A stretch of DNA of 64,000 bases from Triglochin maritima (GCA_963682175.1 OY821775.1:15844501-15908500); one strand, 5' to 3'; shown: positions 9,548-20,387, counted from the stretch's first letter. The notes: generated by a model not told the origin, from the letters alone. Made by a program: numbers and translations.

Positions 9548-10694
9548 CCTTCTTTTCTTTCATGTTTTCTTTTTTTAGGGGATCTCTTCTTGTCCTTACA
9601 TGTCATGTCCCCCAATCCATGTCCTTTACTTCCTTTCTCTCATCTTTTTCTTTCTTCTTCTCCCTTATTTTTCCTCTGCTCCTTTATTCTTCCTCTCTTT
9701 TGTCTTATTCTCCTCTTCTTTCCTCTCCTCCTTCTTCTCTTCTTCTCTTTTTCTCTTCTCCTCCTCTCCTTTCGTTCTTCTTTATTCGTTCTCTTCTTCC
9801 TTTCTCCTCCCCTGCTTTGTCTTTTCTTGCCTTCTCTTCTTTTCTCTTCCGCTCGTCCTCTTGCTCCTTCCTGTTGTCTTGTGCTTCTTCTGCTCCACCA
9901 ATTAATTCAAGATTCATCAGTTTTTCTTGATTAATATCATGGTAATGTCATTAGGATCGTGATTCTTAATGAATTTAGTAGAAATTAATTCGAAGGACAA
10001 ATGTGTCATTTTAAGCTCAAACTTATCCTTCAAAGGGTAGTTGTACTCTATACTCTACCTTCTCCACTCTTCCTTGCTTCGGCTAGTTGCACTCTATACT
10101 TTACCTTCTTCAGTCGTCGACCTGGATCGACGACTTGTCAGTCATGTCGAACGACACTTCGCCCAGATGCATTCCCTATATCGCGGCGACGTCGGAGACC
10201 TTTAGCTCCACCGCTTTGTTCCCAAGTCTGAATCCTCCTTCTTCCTCATCGTAATTCTCAACCAAGAAGTCCACAATGTCATTATTCACCGTGATACATT
10301 TCATATTTAAGAAGTGTGCGAAGGGTTCCTTTTGAATTTTGTCTTCCCTCTGTTAGTAGGCAGTCTCTTCTCCCTCCTGAAAGGACGCCAATCTGCACTT
10401 TGTTTTCTAGAAGAACAATGATGTCTGCATCTAATAATAGGCCAAAGTTGGTACCTCAAAAATGGCATTCGAACATCTCATCGAGACAAAATCCCGTCGA
10501 ACTGGAAACATCTACGCCGGTCAAAAGGCAAACCACCCACTCAACTGCTTTTTAGCTTTACGACTGGTGCTTGGAACCTCCATGTTTGTTTCCATTTCTT
10601 GGATTTAGTTTTTGGGGTCGGCTTGGCGTATTTTAAATTTAAGGGTTTTGTTTGGGTTTAGGGTGGCCGAGAGGTTCAGTTTTCTTTTCGAAAA
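9548..10694. other. Host sequence with long polypyrimidine tract, no clear gene
   Basis: The first 350 bp is almost pure C/T on the plus strand and continues the pyrimidine-rich host sequence left of the CACTA insertion (6795-6881). A 45 bp partial tandem duplication containing tagttgcactctatact lies at 10037-10120. Short open frames at 10001-10231 and 10316-10555 resemble nothing I know and lack supporting context. Confidence 0.4.
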
Positions 10695-11760
10695 TCAAAT
10701 AAATTGAATGAACCAACAAGAAGAAGTCTTGGGGACAAGAGGTTGTGATTTGATACTGAATAACGATGCATCGTGGTTGAGAGTCATAGTCGAAAAATAC
10801 AAGAAAACATGAAATATGACCAACATGTTATTATATGGAGGTTCCACCCGTACTCATACATTCTTTACGCTATAAATGAGAACAAAAGTAAATGGGATAA
10901 AAGGCAAGGTCGTTGAAACGTGGGCTTGAGTTGTGCAATTAAAATATGATGTGTGGAGGCTTCGTTAGTGGTTACCATGAGATGAAACTCATAAATTATT
11001 TAAAAAACCAACCATTATGACTTTGGTTTTTTTTGAAAAATAATTTTGTTGAACTTAGGTAATCTATCAAATTCACAAAATACAAGTACGTACTTATGAG
11101 GTTTAAATGTCAAAATTAAATAGAAATATAACGTGCACGAAAATAGGCAAGAAAAGTGCTTCAAGAAGATCGTGGCATGTTTGCATTCTCAATGTGCTTC
11201 CAAGTCATTTGATGAATTTTAATCTAACTTAAGTTATATGATAGCAAGAAAAGTGCTTAAAGAAAATCGCGGCATGTTAGAATTCTAAATGTGCTTCCAA
11301 GTCATTTGATGAATCTTAATCCCAGTTAAGCTATATGTAAGTTTTCCCTCTAGTCTTGTATTTTGACGGTAAAGGATGAAAATCAGGATTACCAATATAC
11401 AAAAAAGGAACAAACGATAATGCTGGCCCTTACAAAGTCATGAATGGTGTACGAATTTGATGGTTAACATTTATGACGTTTGATACATGTTGCCCTTCTT
11501 GTAGTGGCTGTGCATATTTACTGGAATATTATTAGTTTTTTGACGGACATCTAATTAATTGCAGATATGTTCATAGAGCACAACCGAAATGCAAAGTTTG
11601 TTCATCTATATTCCCAAGAATTCAGTAGATTATAATAAGGTTTCGAAAAACTAACAGCTTACTTGAAAATTAAAGGTATCCACTTTTTCCATAGATTTGT
11701 AGAAAGAATGGGGATAGAACATTGGCGGTGCACCCCAACATGGAAAATACGGTAGATAAT
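10695..11760. repeat. Host repeat unit E, copy 2
   Basis: Aligns in direct orientation with 38910-39779 and partly with copies 1 and 3. It contains its own tandem duplication of ~100 bp (11148-11235 and 11240-11338, each with gtgcttccaagtcatttgatga). It is interrupted at 11760 by the gypsy element (TSD ATAAT). The end, a block starting gcagatatgttcatagagc, recurs in copies 3 and 4. Confidence 0.65.
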
Positions 11761-12367
11761 TGTAACATCCTCGAAAGCGGAAAAAAATTAATTTTTTAAT
11801 AAAACACAACACGAGGTTATTACCGAAGAAAATGGACAACTGGTGCACCAACATATATACAATATATATATCTGAGAGTTTTACAAAAGAGTGATTACAA
11901 CAAAAGATAAGGAAAAATATACATGTAATCACTCGGACCTCAAAATAAGGGAAGCAGGATCTGGTCCTGAAAGCGCTCCTCCTCAGTCACCACCTCGTAA
12001 TGCTGCCTATGACCTGACATAAAACATGAATATGCCTGAGTTTCCCGAAAGGAACCTCCGTATGCCAAACCTCTATCACAATAAATGAATTAGACATCTA
12101 ATACATGTATGGTATGGAATGCAATAAACAATCAACGTCTCACTGGGTCCCCGGGAACTCTCTCCTTACCACAGTAGACACCACACAGTGACAGGTCTCG
12201 CGGGTCCTCTAGCCCAACCCTCACACGTGCCCCAGGCACCACAGCCGGAAACATCCTCGGCTACCACACACGTGCCCCAGGCACCACAGCCGGAAACATC
12301 CTCGGCTAACACGCTGGATCACTCTCAGGTCGTCTGTACCGCTGCCATCTTGAGCTGCTCCAGAAGA

Positions 12368-12600
12368 CCACTCTCAGGCCGGCACCGTCACCCCTCTAGG
12401 GCCGGAGATCCGTTGTCATCTTGAACTGGCCCCACACACGAACCACCCTCAGGCCGGCATCGGTCACCCTCAAGGGCCGGAGATCCGTTGCCTTCTTGGG
12501 CTAGCCCGACAACACTCGTGAACCACTCTCAGGCCGGCACCGGTCACCCTCTAGGGCCGGAGATCCGTTGCCATCTCAAGCTGGCTTCACAACACAAAAC
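12368..12600. repeat. Three tandem ~80 bp units in the gypsy LTR
   Basis: Each unit begins ccactctcaggccggcacc and contains ggccggagatccgttgcc. The other LTR has four units (21016-21320), so unit number has changed by slippage or unequal exchange since insertion. Confidence 0.75.
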
Positions 12601-12641
12601 ACACAAAAACCGTACCAAACGGTCAAACAAAACCTCCCAAC

Positions 12642-13135
12642 CGGTCGACCGAATCCTCTCAACAGGACTGGCCCAACCAACAAAACTGTCAACCGGTCGA
12701 ACGGCAAAGTGGTCCCGTTCGACCGAATTCGACTAGTGAAAACTCATGCCACAGTAGAAAAGTACCAACGGTCGAACCACACACAATCACTGGTCGACCG
12801 AAAACGACCAGTACCAAATCCAAATCCAAGCATAGTGCACCGGTCGACCGAAACATCATGCGGTCGAACCAACTTAAGTTATTTTAATTCGCCGGTCGAA
12901 CGAGTCAACTAGGCGGTCGACCGTTTGGATGGTCAACGCCCCCAACCGACCTACAACAGTGCTTTCGGTCGACCGGCAAAGGGGTCCCGTTCAACCGAAA
13001 ACACCCAGAGTCTCCAACCCTCGCTCAAAATGTACTACCGGTCGACCACCATCATGGTATCGTTCGACCGGTACAAGGGATTAAGCCCAAATTACTCTAT
13101 GATCGGTCGACCGAACCATGCCACCAGTCGACCGT
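12642..13135. promoter_or_regulatory. CGGTCGACCG palindrome array in the gypsy 3' LTR
   Basis: Five perfect CGGTCGACCG copies (starting at 12642, 12841, 12914, 12966 and 13104), plus about ten variants such as cggtcgaacg, gttcgaccg and tggtcgaccg. The motif is the one found in the Sirevirus LTRs, although the surrounding sequence is unrelated. In the sense (minus) direction the array lies downstream of the likely TATA near 13489, so it would be transcribed. Confidence 0.8.
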
Positions 13136-13485
13136 TTATAGTGCAGAACGCTGCTGCACGGGTCCGACGAGCCCTCCGGCCTACCATCGACCACTCCAAC
13201 ACTCACAAAAGCATAAGTGAGCATTAAAGTAAAGCTTGACATACCTTGAAGACTTGAAGAAGCCCTCGAAGACTCAACGGTGAGCTTCTCCTCGCAAAAC
13301 ACCTTCTCCGGCGAACTCCAACCGAGCAACGATCTATTCCTCTCCGGTGAACGTCCGAGCTTCACCTCGCCTTCCGAGAACCACTCCTCGAGCACCTCCG
13401 CACGCCGAAGATCTGATCAGAGAGAGGGAGAGGGTTTGAGCGGGAGAGAGAGAGAAAACGCGAGAGAGAGAGAGTAACACTCACC

Positions 13486-13495
13486 CACTTATACT
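13486..13495 (-). promoter_or_regulatory. Possible TATA box of the gypsy LTR
   Basis: GTATAAGTGG on the minus strand, conserved at the equivalent place in the other LTR (near 22168). It is the only TATA-like motif I see in a suitable place. Confidence 0.4.
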
Positions 13496-13627
13496 CTTCT
13501 CCTCTAATCTCCAGCATCCATCACATCTCTTCCCAACCAATCCCAGCCCTCCATCTAAAACCACCAATTAAGCACCTAATCAAGGCCAAAACATGATTAG
13601 TCCTAAGTAAGGATTTAGGATATTACA

Positions 13628-13640
13628 ATCCACCCTCCTT
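13628..13640 (-). other. Polypurine tract of the gypsy element
   Basis: On the minus strand AAGGAGGGTGGAT lies immediately before the 3' LTR. Confidence 0.8.
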
Positions 13641-13661
13641 AAAAGAATTTCGTCCACGAAA

Positions 13662-13798
13662 TTAGGACCGAAACTCACCAAACAATTCCGGGAACTCCTT
13701 CCGGACCTCTTCCTCAACTTCCCAAGTAGCCTCTCGCTCACTATGATGCTGCCACCTGACCTTCACCATCGGAATGGTCCTCCTCCTGAGCTGGTGGT
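13662..13798 (-). pseudogene. C-terminal end of gypsy pol (chromodomain-like tail)
   Basis: The minus strand encodes PMVKVRWQHHSEREATWEVE...RKEFPELFGEFRS then stop. It is the typical C-terminal tail after integrase in plant chromoviruses (V-x-W-x-H-H/N...EATWE). It is cut at 13798 by the start of the Athila LTR. The rest of pol, except the RT start at 18657-19148, is gone. In the intact relatives this tail targets integration to chromatin marks. Confidence 0.75.
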
Positions 13799-14167
13799 TG
13801 ATTGACATCATTTCATGCTTATATTTGTACCTTATATCCATTATCTTACACCTAAGCAATGCTACGTGACGAGTTTTATGTTTAGTTTTCAGGAATAAAT
13901 AGGTTTGAAGAGATGAAGCATAAAAGGACCCAAAAGCTGGGAAAAAGGACTGAATTGTGAGATCTAGGGACCAAGATGCAAGGGAGAAGGACCTGAATGT
14001 AAGACAGAAGGACCTAAGAGCAAAACAGAATACTCCACACCATCATGGGGAGTATTTTACCAATTCTATTCGGGTCGGAGCTCCAACAAGTCGAGTAACC
14101 GCATCAAAGACCAACAATACCAGAAAGCAAAGCCCACAACAAATTCCAACACGATCCGACGATTTTG

Positions 14168-14207
14168 GACCGCCAATTGGCGGTCTTGGACCGCTAATTG
14201 GCGGTCC
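14168..14207. promoter_or_regulatory. Paired 18 bp palindromes in Athila U3
   Basis: GACCGCCAATTGGCGGTC at 14168-14185 is a perfect palindrome. A one-mismatch copy with ccgctaattggcgg follows at 14189-14206. Equivalents occur at 23723-23740, 45650-45688 and 60072-60089. Confidence 0.85.
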
Positions 14208-14336
14208 ATATCACTCAGGATCCGCCCAAATTTCTCCTGGACGTGTATTAATGTTCTTTTAGGCTATTTTTGGTATTGGTTTAGTCCCACATCGGGGGAT
14301 TGTCCCGGATTAGCTTTTTCCATGCCTATAAATAGA

Positions 14337-14344
14337 ACTCTTCA
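14337..14344 (+). promoter_or_regulatory. TATA box of Athila copy 1
   Basis: TATAAATA, conserved in the other Athila LTRs (for example 23862-23869). It follows the palindromes by about 130 bp. Confidence 0.7.
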
Positions 14345-15361
14345 CCTTCCATTGTAATTACCCATTGCTTGGTGGCATTCTCTCTACTAAGGAGTGAGCC
14401 TTGAAGCAAAAACTCAAGGTGAAGATGAATGCTACCTTCAATGTGAGTCATTTGTTAATAAAATAATTCTTCTAGTTTCTTTCAATCTTGTCTTTTAATT
14501 TGTGCATGTTTGTTTAGTCTTTCCTTTCCTTTTATGTTTCTTTAATGCTTCTTGCCTTCTTAGTTAACTTTCATTTCAGTATTATGCTTTCTTTTGCTAA
14601 TATAGTTAGTGTAATGAGTAGTGAGTAGTTCCATCCCCATTTGGGGGGTGGAGAAATATGTGATATAATCATGTAGTGTATTAAGTGTGTGTTATTTTTA
14701 TCCCTTGAGCTTTATATGATTTCCATAACCATCTAATGGGTCTCCACTCTTATCTTTGATATGCTAATGCTCTTGAATGAAGCTTAGCTTATGCTTTGAT
14801 TAGTGGACCTATTTTATGGGGAATGATAAGGTTAGGATATGGATGAAGTTAATGTTGGAAACACAATTTGTAGTGTATGTGCTCTTGTTGCCTTTACCTT
14901 AGCTAATGTCTTGTATGTTTTAATGATGTAGTGAAATCTTAATTCATGTAGAGGCATAGTAGGGTATAGTCTTTATACTTGAGTTCATGTAGCTTCATTC
15001 CAATTATTGTCTTATATGTTTTAATGATGTAGTCTTATCTTAATTCATGTAGAGGCAAAGTTGGATGTAGTTTTATGATTTCATGCACTACATGTTGTGA
15101 GGAGCTTAATGAACACACACACACTTCTTTATGTTCACATTATTTCTCTACCCCCTTTGGGGCTTAGTTTATTGCTTATTTTCATTTCCTTTTTGCATCT
15201 TAGTGTAGTTTAGTGTAACCAACCCTTCTCTTCCCTTTCTTTACCTCTCGCCTTCGCACAAACCAAGTGTCGACACACCTCCCAGTGGACGACCCGTATT
15301 TGCCACCGCTTCAACGCGGCCGTGCACTTGCGGTTAAATATAAAACGATCAATCAAGTTTT

Positions 15362-15379
15362 TGGCGCCGTTGCCGGGGA
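15362..15379 (+). other. tRNA-Asp primer binding site of Athila copy 1
   Basis: TGGCGCCGTTGCCGGGGA, preceded by TTTT, lies just after the LTR. It is complementary to the 3' end of tRNA-Asp and diagnostic of Athila-type elements. Confidence 0.9.
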
Positions 15380-15514
15380 GGTGCTCTGTCCAGACCTTGG
15401 TTTGGACGATTCGAGGGGTTTTTAATTTTTTGTTTCCAGTTTTTCATAGTTTCAGGGAACCTAAGGATCAAGGGGAGGCTACTGGAGAAGTTTGAGGACC
15501 AGAAGCTACAAAAA

Positions 15515-15553
15515 GACCGCCAATCAGCGGTCTGGGACCGCCAATTGGCGGCC
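15515..15553. promoter_or_regulatory. Second palindrome pair, in the Athila leader
   Basis: Two GACCGCCAAT(C/T)(A/G)GCGG-type palindromes lie about 135 bp after the primer site. The same pair occurs in copy 2 (24895-24933) and, inverted, in copy 3 (53361-53400). Confidence 0.75.
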
Positions 15554-16486
15554 TGGTGAGCCTCAATTGTTCTCAAATTTGTTCTAGTTGTTATATTGTT
15601 CATGTTAGTTATCTGGGAGCACAATTTTGCATGCTGTGACTTCTACTTTGCTCCCAGATTTAATTTTAATCCCCTTTAATCAACTTGGACCATAAAACTC
15701 AAAGCAAAAGACTAGACTTCTTGCCATCTAGGTCATGCATCATTTGTAGACCTTGCATGCATTTGTCTTTTCTTTTCCTTACATTTTCTTGTTGATTGCT
15801 GGCGTGAGGTACGTGCACCCCGATCTCTCATTCATGCATGTTTCGATCATGCATTAGTTAGTAAGGTGCATCGGGACAAGAGTGAGTTGAGCGTTTGATT
15901 GGAGTGATTGATCGCTAGATCTAGGATCAAATCGCTACTAAGGAGGGGCTGTCCCATAAAAGATAAGGTGGGGGATTTCATCACCCTTTCCTTGGCCCCA
16001 AAAATCACTCGTAATAAAGCCTTAACTAAAAGCAAGTAGACATTGGCCCTAAGGAATTCGGACGCACTAGGAGAGTAATCTAGTCGAGACCGTCATGACC
16101 TGATCGGCGTTGCCTACCTTGTCGATGGTAGGAGGTATTGGATCTCCGGATCTGGTATCACTTGCTGGGCATTGTGGTCCTCGTTGTAGGGAGGTGAGGC
16201 GTGTCGAGGCTAGTGACCTCGAAGTTAGGCGTCGTCTAGCTTAAGGACCCATTGCCTTACATTGTTTGAGCCGTGCTTGCTAGTTAGGCTTCTTCCTGAT
16301 CCTGTTACCTACGCTAGCTTTAGGGATTCTTCCCTTCTCCTCTGAGTCATCTTCTTCTCACCTTCTTCTACGTTATAGTCTCCTCCCCTTTACACTCTCT
16401 GGTAGCGTTTTAGGGTCGAGTCGAGCACTTTTTGCGAGCTTAGTCTCGTGGTGGTGAGAGTGGTCGACTCGAGAGTTTTTCTTGAG

Positions 16487-17914
16487 ATGGATGGTTACAT
16501 GGGCGACCATTCATATCATTGTTGGGACCAGGACGATTCTCCCTGGTATTCCGGACCCATGCAACCTGGGGTGGCTCAGACGAACACCCCGTATGGTTGG
16601 GATAATCCTCATTGTGTGACTGAGCAATCTTCATATTGGGGTAACATGAGAGAGGCACCGACTGCTAGACCACCATCTAGTTACGTCGGATCATATGTTG
16701 GTCATCAAACTGAGACATTACAAGAACCTTTGGCCTCTTTCATGCATGTGGTAGATGACATGGGTGCACCGGTGGCTCCAGTAGCCGTACCGTGTCACTA
16801 TTGTGGGTTGAGTGGTCATGATTTCGGGGAATGTCCTTATGTTCCCCCAGAGCCTGAGTATGAGCACACATTTTCCCAAAATGCTCATTATGACCATTAT
16901 GCATCCACGTACAACCCGAGAGGGATGGATTCGTGGGGAGACAATTCATATTCAAATTCTTATACATCATTTCCACCCCAATATCCTCCTCCCGAATACC
17001 CAGAATTCTACCAACACCCCACTTCAAATCATTGGACTCATTCTCAGGCCATCAACACCCAACCCCAAAATTTCCCAAGATCTGACTTGGACCTCCTCGT
17101 TGACCGCATACAAAATCTGACACTTCAAGTGAGTCAACTGACGCAACAATTAAGTGAGGAGAGTAACCTTTCTTGTCAACTTGAGGATTTATCTTCTGAA
17201 ATCGAACCACCACCACATCCACAAATTCAAAGCACAACCTTTCAAAGTCAAACTCCTAGTCAATCTGAGGGACTTGGGGTATCAATTCACGATCACTTAG
17301 TGGAGGATTCGATTCAAACTGAGAATAACTTGGACCAGTTCTATTATGAGTCGGCACAGGATTGTGCCTTACCTTTTTGTCCCGTGGCCCTTGAGCCACA
17401 TGATCTTATTGTTGTACCTCCTAAGGACTCACCTCTGGTGGAGCAAGAGCTCCCTAGTACCCTCAACTTCAAACAACCTGATGAGAGTTTGCCTCTCACT
17501 ATTGTTCCTGATCATCTTGGAAATGATGGAACATCAAACAACTACATTGCTCATGAGGGTATTAGGAGTTCCTTGGAGGATACCTTGGGTATGAGACCCA
17601 CTGTTTGTTCGCCTGGTGTGTCGGATTTGCCTAACGAGGTTCTTGACCTCGTTCCGACGCACCAGCCTGTTGGTTGGAGAGTTTGGATTGACGATCATAA
17701 CTTCAGCAGCGCAACGGGAGAAACTCTTCTTCCGTTGCCCCTCATTTCCCAAACTCTTGAGAGGTTCAAGCTCTTTCAGTTTGATCCTTTGAATGAGACG
17801 CCTTTGCGTCCAATTCACGAACCTCTCATTTCATCTGGTGCCCTTTGTGAAGGGGGCCCACGCATGCGTATTCTGGCCCCGCGTGGTGTCAAGTTCCCTT
17901 TCCAAGTGCATTGA
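16487..17914 (+). CDS. Athila-type gag-like ORF with CCHC knuckle
   Basis: Open for 475 residues from the ATG at 16487 (MDGYMGDHSYHC); the frame is open back to 16448, so an upstream ATG is possible. A retroviral-type zinc knuckle, CHYCGLSGHDFGEC (C-x2-C-x4-H-x4-C), lies near residue 107. It is followed by a Pro/Tyr-rich stretch (PPQYPPPEYPEFYQ) and a possible short coiled coil (DRIQNLTLQVSQLTQQLSEE). The remainder is acidic and unlike any domain I know. There is no protease DSG/DTG-type site, RT or integrase, so it corresponds to the C-terminal half of an Athila gag. It is uninterrupted, unlike the gag of copy 3. Its part in the life cycle would be nucleic-acid binding in the particle. Confidence 0.65.
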   Translation: MDGYMGDHSYHCWDQDDSPWYSGPMQPGVAQTNTPYGWDNPHCVTEQSSYWGNMREAPTARPPSSYVGSYVGHQTETLQEPLASFMHVVDDMGAPVAPVAVPCHYCGLSGHDFGECPYVPPEPEYEHTFSQNAHYDHYASTYNPRGMDSWGDNSYSNSYTSFPPQYPPPEYPEFYQHPTSNHWTHSQAINTQPQNFPRSDLDLLVDRIQNLTLQVSQLTQQLSEESNLSCQLEDLSSEIEPPPHPQIQSTTFQSQTPSQSEGLGVSIHDHLVEDSIQTENNLDQFYYESAQDCALPFCPVALEPHDLIVVPPKDSPLVEQELPSTLNFKQPDESLPLTIVPDHLGNDGTSNNYIAHEGIRSSLEDTLGMRPTVCSPGVSDLPNEVLDLVPTHQPVGWRVWIDDHNFSSATGETLLPLPLISQTLERFKLFQFDPLNETPLRPIHEPLISSGALCEGGPRMRILAPRGVKFPFQVH

Positions 17915-18656
17915 CCCACTGTTTGGGTTCCCATTTGATGTCTTTTGACAAATGAAGATGGGAACTTATGTTTGTACATAGTTATATAAAAAAAAAGTAC
18001 AATAAAAGACTCCTTCAGTGAGCATCGATTGTTGTGAGCCCCAACCCTTGTGTATTTGGGCCCCATTTCTTTCACGTATTTGTATCCCTTCTTTAGCATC
18101 TCACAGGTTTTGAGGGAAGTTGGGTTGTGTCCATCAACATAGCCATGAACTTCCTTGTGTACTTCACGTTGGTGAGATCTCTCCTTTTTCATGCATAAAT
18201 CCATGTAGTATCTTGCTTGCATTCATTGAGGACAATGCATGAAGTAGGTGTGGGGGGTGTTTTACGTGTGTACATAGTTGAGTCTTTTTCCTTTGATTTT
18301 GTTTTCTTTTGTTTGCATTGTTAGGGTCATGTTAGTGTGCTGCATTTAATATCGATATATTTGCTTGCCATGATCCTTGGGTGACTTGTCGTCTTTTGCT
18401 TGCCTAGTGCTTCAAAATTTTCACATTTCTTTCAAAATATTCATGTGTTTGCGAAAGAAAATGTATTGTGGGTTTTTGCGTGTGTTTAGCATGTGCAAAA
18501 CCGTTGAGAGGCAAAGTAAAAAGAAAGTTCCCAAAATTGTCTTGAACTTGATGCATAAGGATATCTAGTACGTGGCTTTAGGATTTATCGAGTCGTTAGG
18601 ATGCACCCCAGTTTTCCTTTGGGGGTGAGTAATCATAGGGTTTCAGTGCTCAAACA

Positions 18657-19148
18657 TCTCGTCCTAAAAGCGGTCTTCTGAACATCTGCCTCTCTGATCC
18701 TCAACTGATGATACCCGGATCGCAGATCAATCTTCGAAAATATCTTCGCTGACTACAACTGGTCAAACAGGTCCTCAATCCTAGGTAAAGGATATTGATT
18801 CCTCACAGTAACCTTGTTCAGCATCCTGTAATCGATGCACATCCACAATGAGCCATCTTTCTTCTTCACAAAGAGTACCGGAGCTCCCCAAGGCGAGACA
18901 CTGGGGCGGATAAACCCAGTATCTAACAGATCCTGCAGCTGCTTCTTCAGCTCAACCAACTCAGCCGGTGCCATCCTATAAGGAGCCTTCGACTGTGGAG
19001 TGGTCCCTGCCACTAAATCAATACCGAACTCCAACTCCCTGTGAGGCGGTAGACCAGAAACATCTGAAAATATATCACCAAACTCCTGGACAATCTCTAT
19101 GTCCTCCAACGATCTCATCTCTGGATCTGGAACGACCAAGGTAGCCAC
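18657..19148 (-). pseudogene. Reverse transcriptase N-terminal fragment, chromovirus type
   Basis: The minus strand encodes the start of a Ty3/gypsy RT. Recognisable in order are [61 protein letters not shown] and [20 protein letters not shown] stop (18753-18755) comes next, followed by [19 protein letters not shown]. The stop replaces the residue after DQL, most simply CAG to TAG. The Trp in SLWMCIDYR stands where these families have Arg (CGG to TGG). The catalytic YxDD motif lies beyond the break at 18657 and is absent. The upstream protease is also missing. Non-functional. Confidence 0.88.
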
Positions 19149-19390
19149 GAAAGCTCTGCGGCCCTCCTCAAGCAGCTTTCATGCCCTCACTGCTGACACC
19201 ACGACCCGACCACCACTGTGCTGGCGTCCTTCACCTCCTCTGCCTGAATGGTGAATACTCGTCCGGTCCTCTGTCCCTGCTGAGGTGGTGCAAAAGGACG
19301 ACGGCCTCCGTCTCTACCCGCTACCGGAGGTCTGATTCGAGAACTGGACTCGCCTGGTCCGCTCCTGCAGTCTCTGGCATAATGGCCTGG

Positions 19391-20272
19391 CTAGCCACAA
19401 CTGAAACAAACACCAGGACGACTTCCACACTCTCGACCTGGGTGGACTCTGCCACACTTCCTGCACGGCTCAGGCTGGCGTGCACTGCTCCCCTCTATCC
19501 GGAGCCTCTTGCCCGGATTCCCTACCAGTGGAACTCCCGGACGTCCACTGCTCTTCCCCTGAGGCCTCCTGGACTCTGCATAATTTTCCTGATAGTCCTG
19601 GTCTATGAGAGTCGCGAACTTCACAGCATCTGCTAAGGTCTGAGGCATGATGTAAGTCACGCGGGTACGGAGCTGCTTCCGAAGCCCCCGTATAAACTTC
19701 CTCGCCCTCTGAATCGGGGTCACACAAAACTCCGGACAATAACGCTCCAAAGCGTTGAACTTCCGGACGTAATCCGCCAGTGTCTTCTCACCCTGCTCGA
19801 GGCTCATGAACTCCTCTCTCTTCCCGTCCCTGACATGCTCTGGGAAGTACTGCTCATTGAATTCCCTGAGGAACTCATCCCAGCTGATATCAATCCTGCC
19901 CGGAAACACCACTGCAGCCGTGGTCCTCCACCAGTTGGACGCCTCGCCGCCCAACACATACGTGGCCAAACCCACCATCCTCTCTGGTGGACTCCCAATC
20001 GCCTGGAAAATCTCCTGGATCTTAAAGACCCAGTCCTCGGCAGCCTCAGCATCTCCTCTGCCATCAAATGCAGGCGGGTGTTGGCGCATAAACCGGTCGT
20101 GCACCGCCCCTATACCAGCCGTCTCCTCTCTGCCAGACTGACGATCTAAAATAACGCCCAGCCTCTGCACAGTGTCGTAGAGCATCCCGCGCTCCTCAGC
20201 CCAATCCGTGGCTCCAGTCTCCTCACTGGTACTCGGGCCACGTGGGGGAAGTCTCTTGCGTCTCGGAGGCAT
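19391..20272 (-). pseudogene. gag: Gag of the chromovirus-like gypsy element
   Basis: 294 codons from MPPRRKRLPP. The retrotrans_gag core is clear: QHPPAFDGRGDAEAAEDWVF, ATYVLGGEASNWW, FLREFNEQYFPEHVRDGKRE and MSLEQGEKTLADYVRKF. A first CCHC knuckle (CRKCGRVHPGREC) is complete. The second (CFSCG-stop-PGHYARDC) is broken by TAG at 19391-19393, again best explained by CAG to TAG. The start lies 115 bp from the primer site, as expected. The frame downstream to the RT fragment is short, so the protease has been lost. Confidence 0.85.
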
Positions 20273-20387
20273 CTACACACGAGACAATAAAACTAAAAAT
20301 CAGATGATTATATATGCATGCTCTAAAATGCAACTATCTAAAAGACATCTAAGGTGGCTTCTTTGGACAAGTGCGTCAGAACATACC

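Larger units (their letters stand above)
11761..13627 (-). repeat. 3' LTR of the gypsy element
   Basis: 1867 bp. It holds three ~80 bp tandem units (12368-12600), a 43 bp duplicated unit with cacgtgccccaggcaccaca (about 12222-12308), the GGTCGACC-type palindrome array (12642-13135) and a GA microsatellite (13420-13475). It differs from the right LTR in repeat number and in the GA stretch. Confidence 0.9.
13799..15355 (+). repeat. 5' LTR of Athila copy 1
   Basis: TGATTGACATC...AATCA, 1557 bp. Related LTRs lie at 23380-24736, 44482-46058 and 53557-60457 (split). U3 carries two GACCGCCAATTGGCGGTC-type palindromes 130-170 bp before TATAAATA. Confidence 0.85.
13799..18656 (+). mobile_element. 3'-truncated Athila-type retrotransposon (copy 1), inside the gypsy element
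   Basis: A plus-strand element with its 5' LTR (13799-15355), tRNA-Asp primer site and interior, but no 3' LTR. The interior matches the reverse complement of the complete copy at 44482-60457 up to the block starting gagtcgttaggatgcacccc. At ~18656 the sequence switches to gypsy reverse transcriptase. A deletion therefore removed its 3' end together with much of the host gypsy pol. It carries a zinc-knuckle ORF but no RT or integrase. Confidence 0.8.

Noticed and set aside
9542..9934. Three overlapping plus-strand ORFs rich in Ser/Phe/Leu
   Set aside because: Polypyrimidine tract read in three frames. No initiation context, domain or homologous copy.
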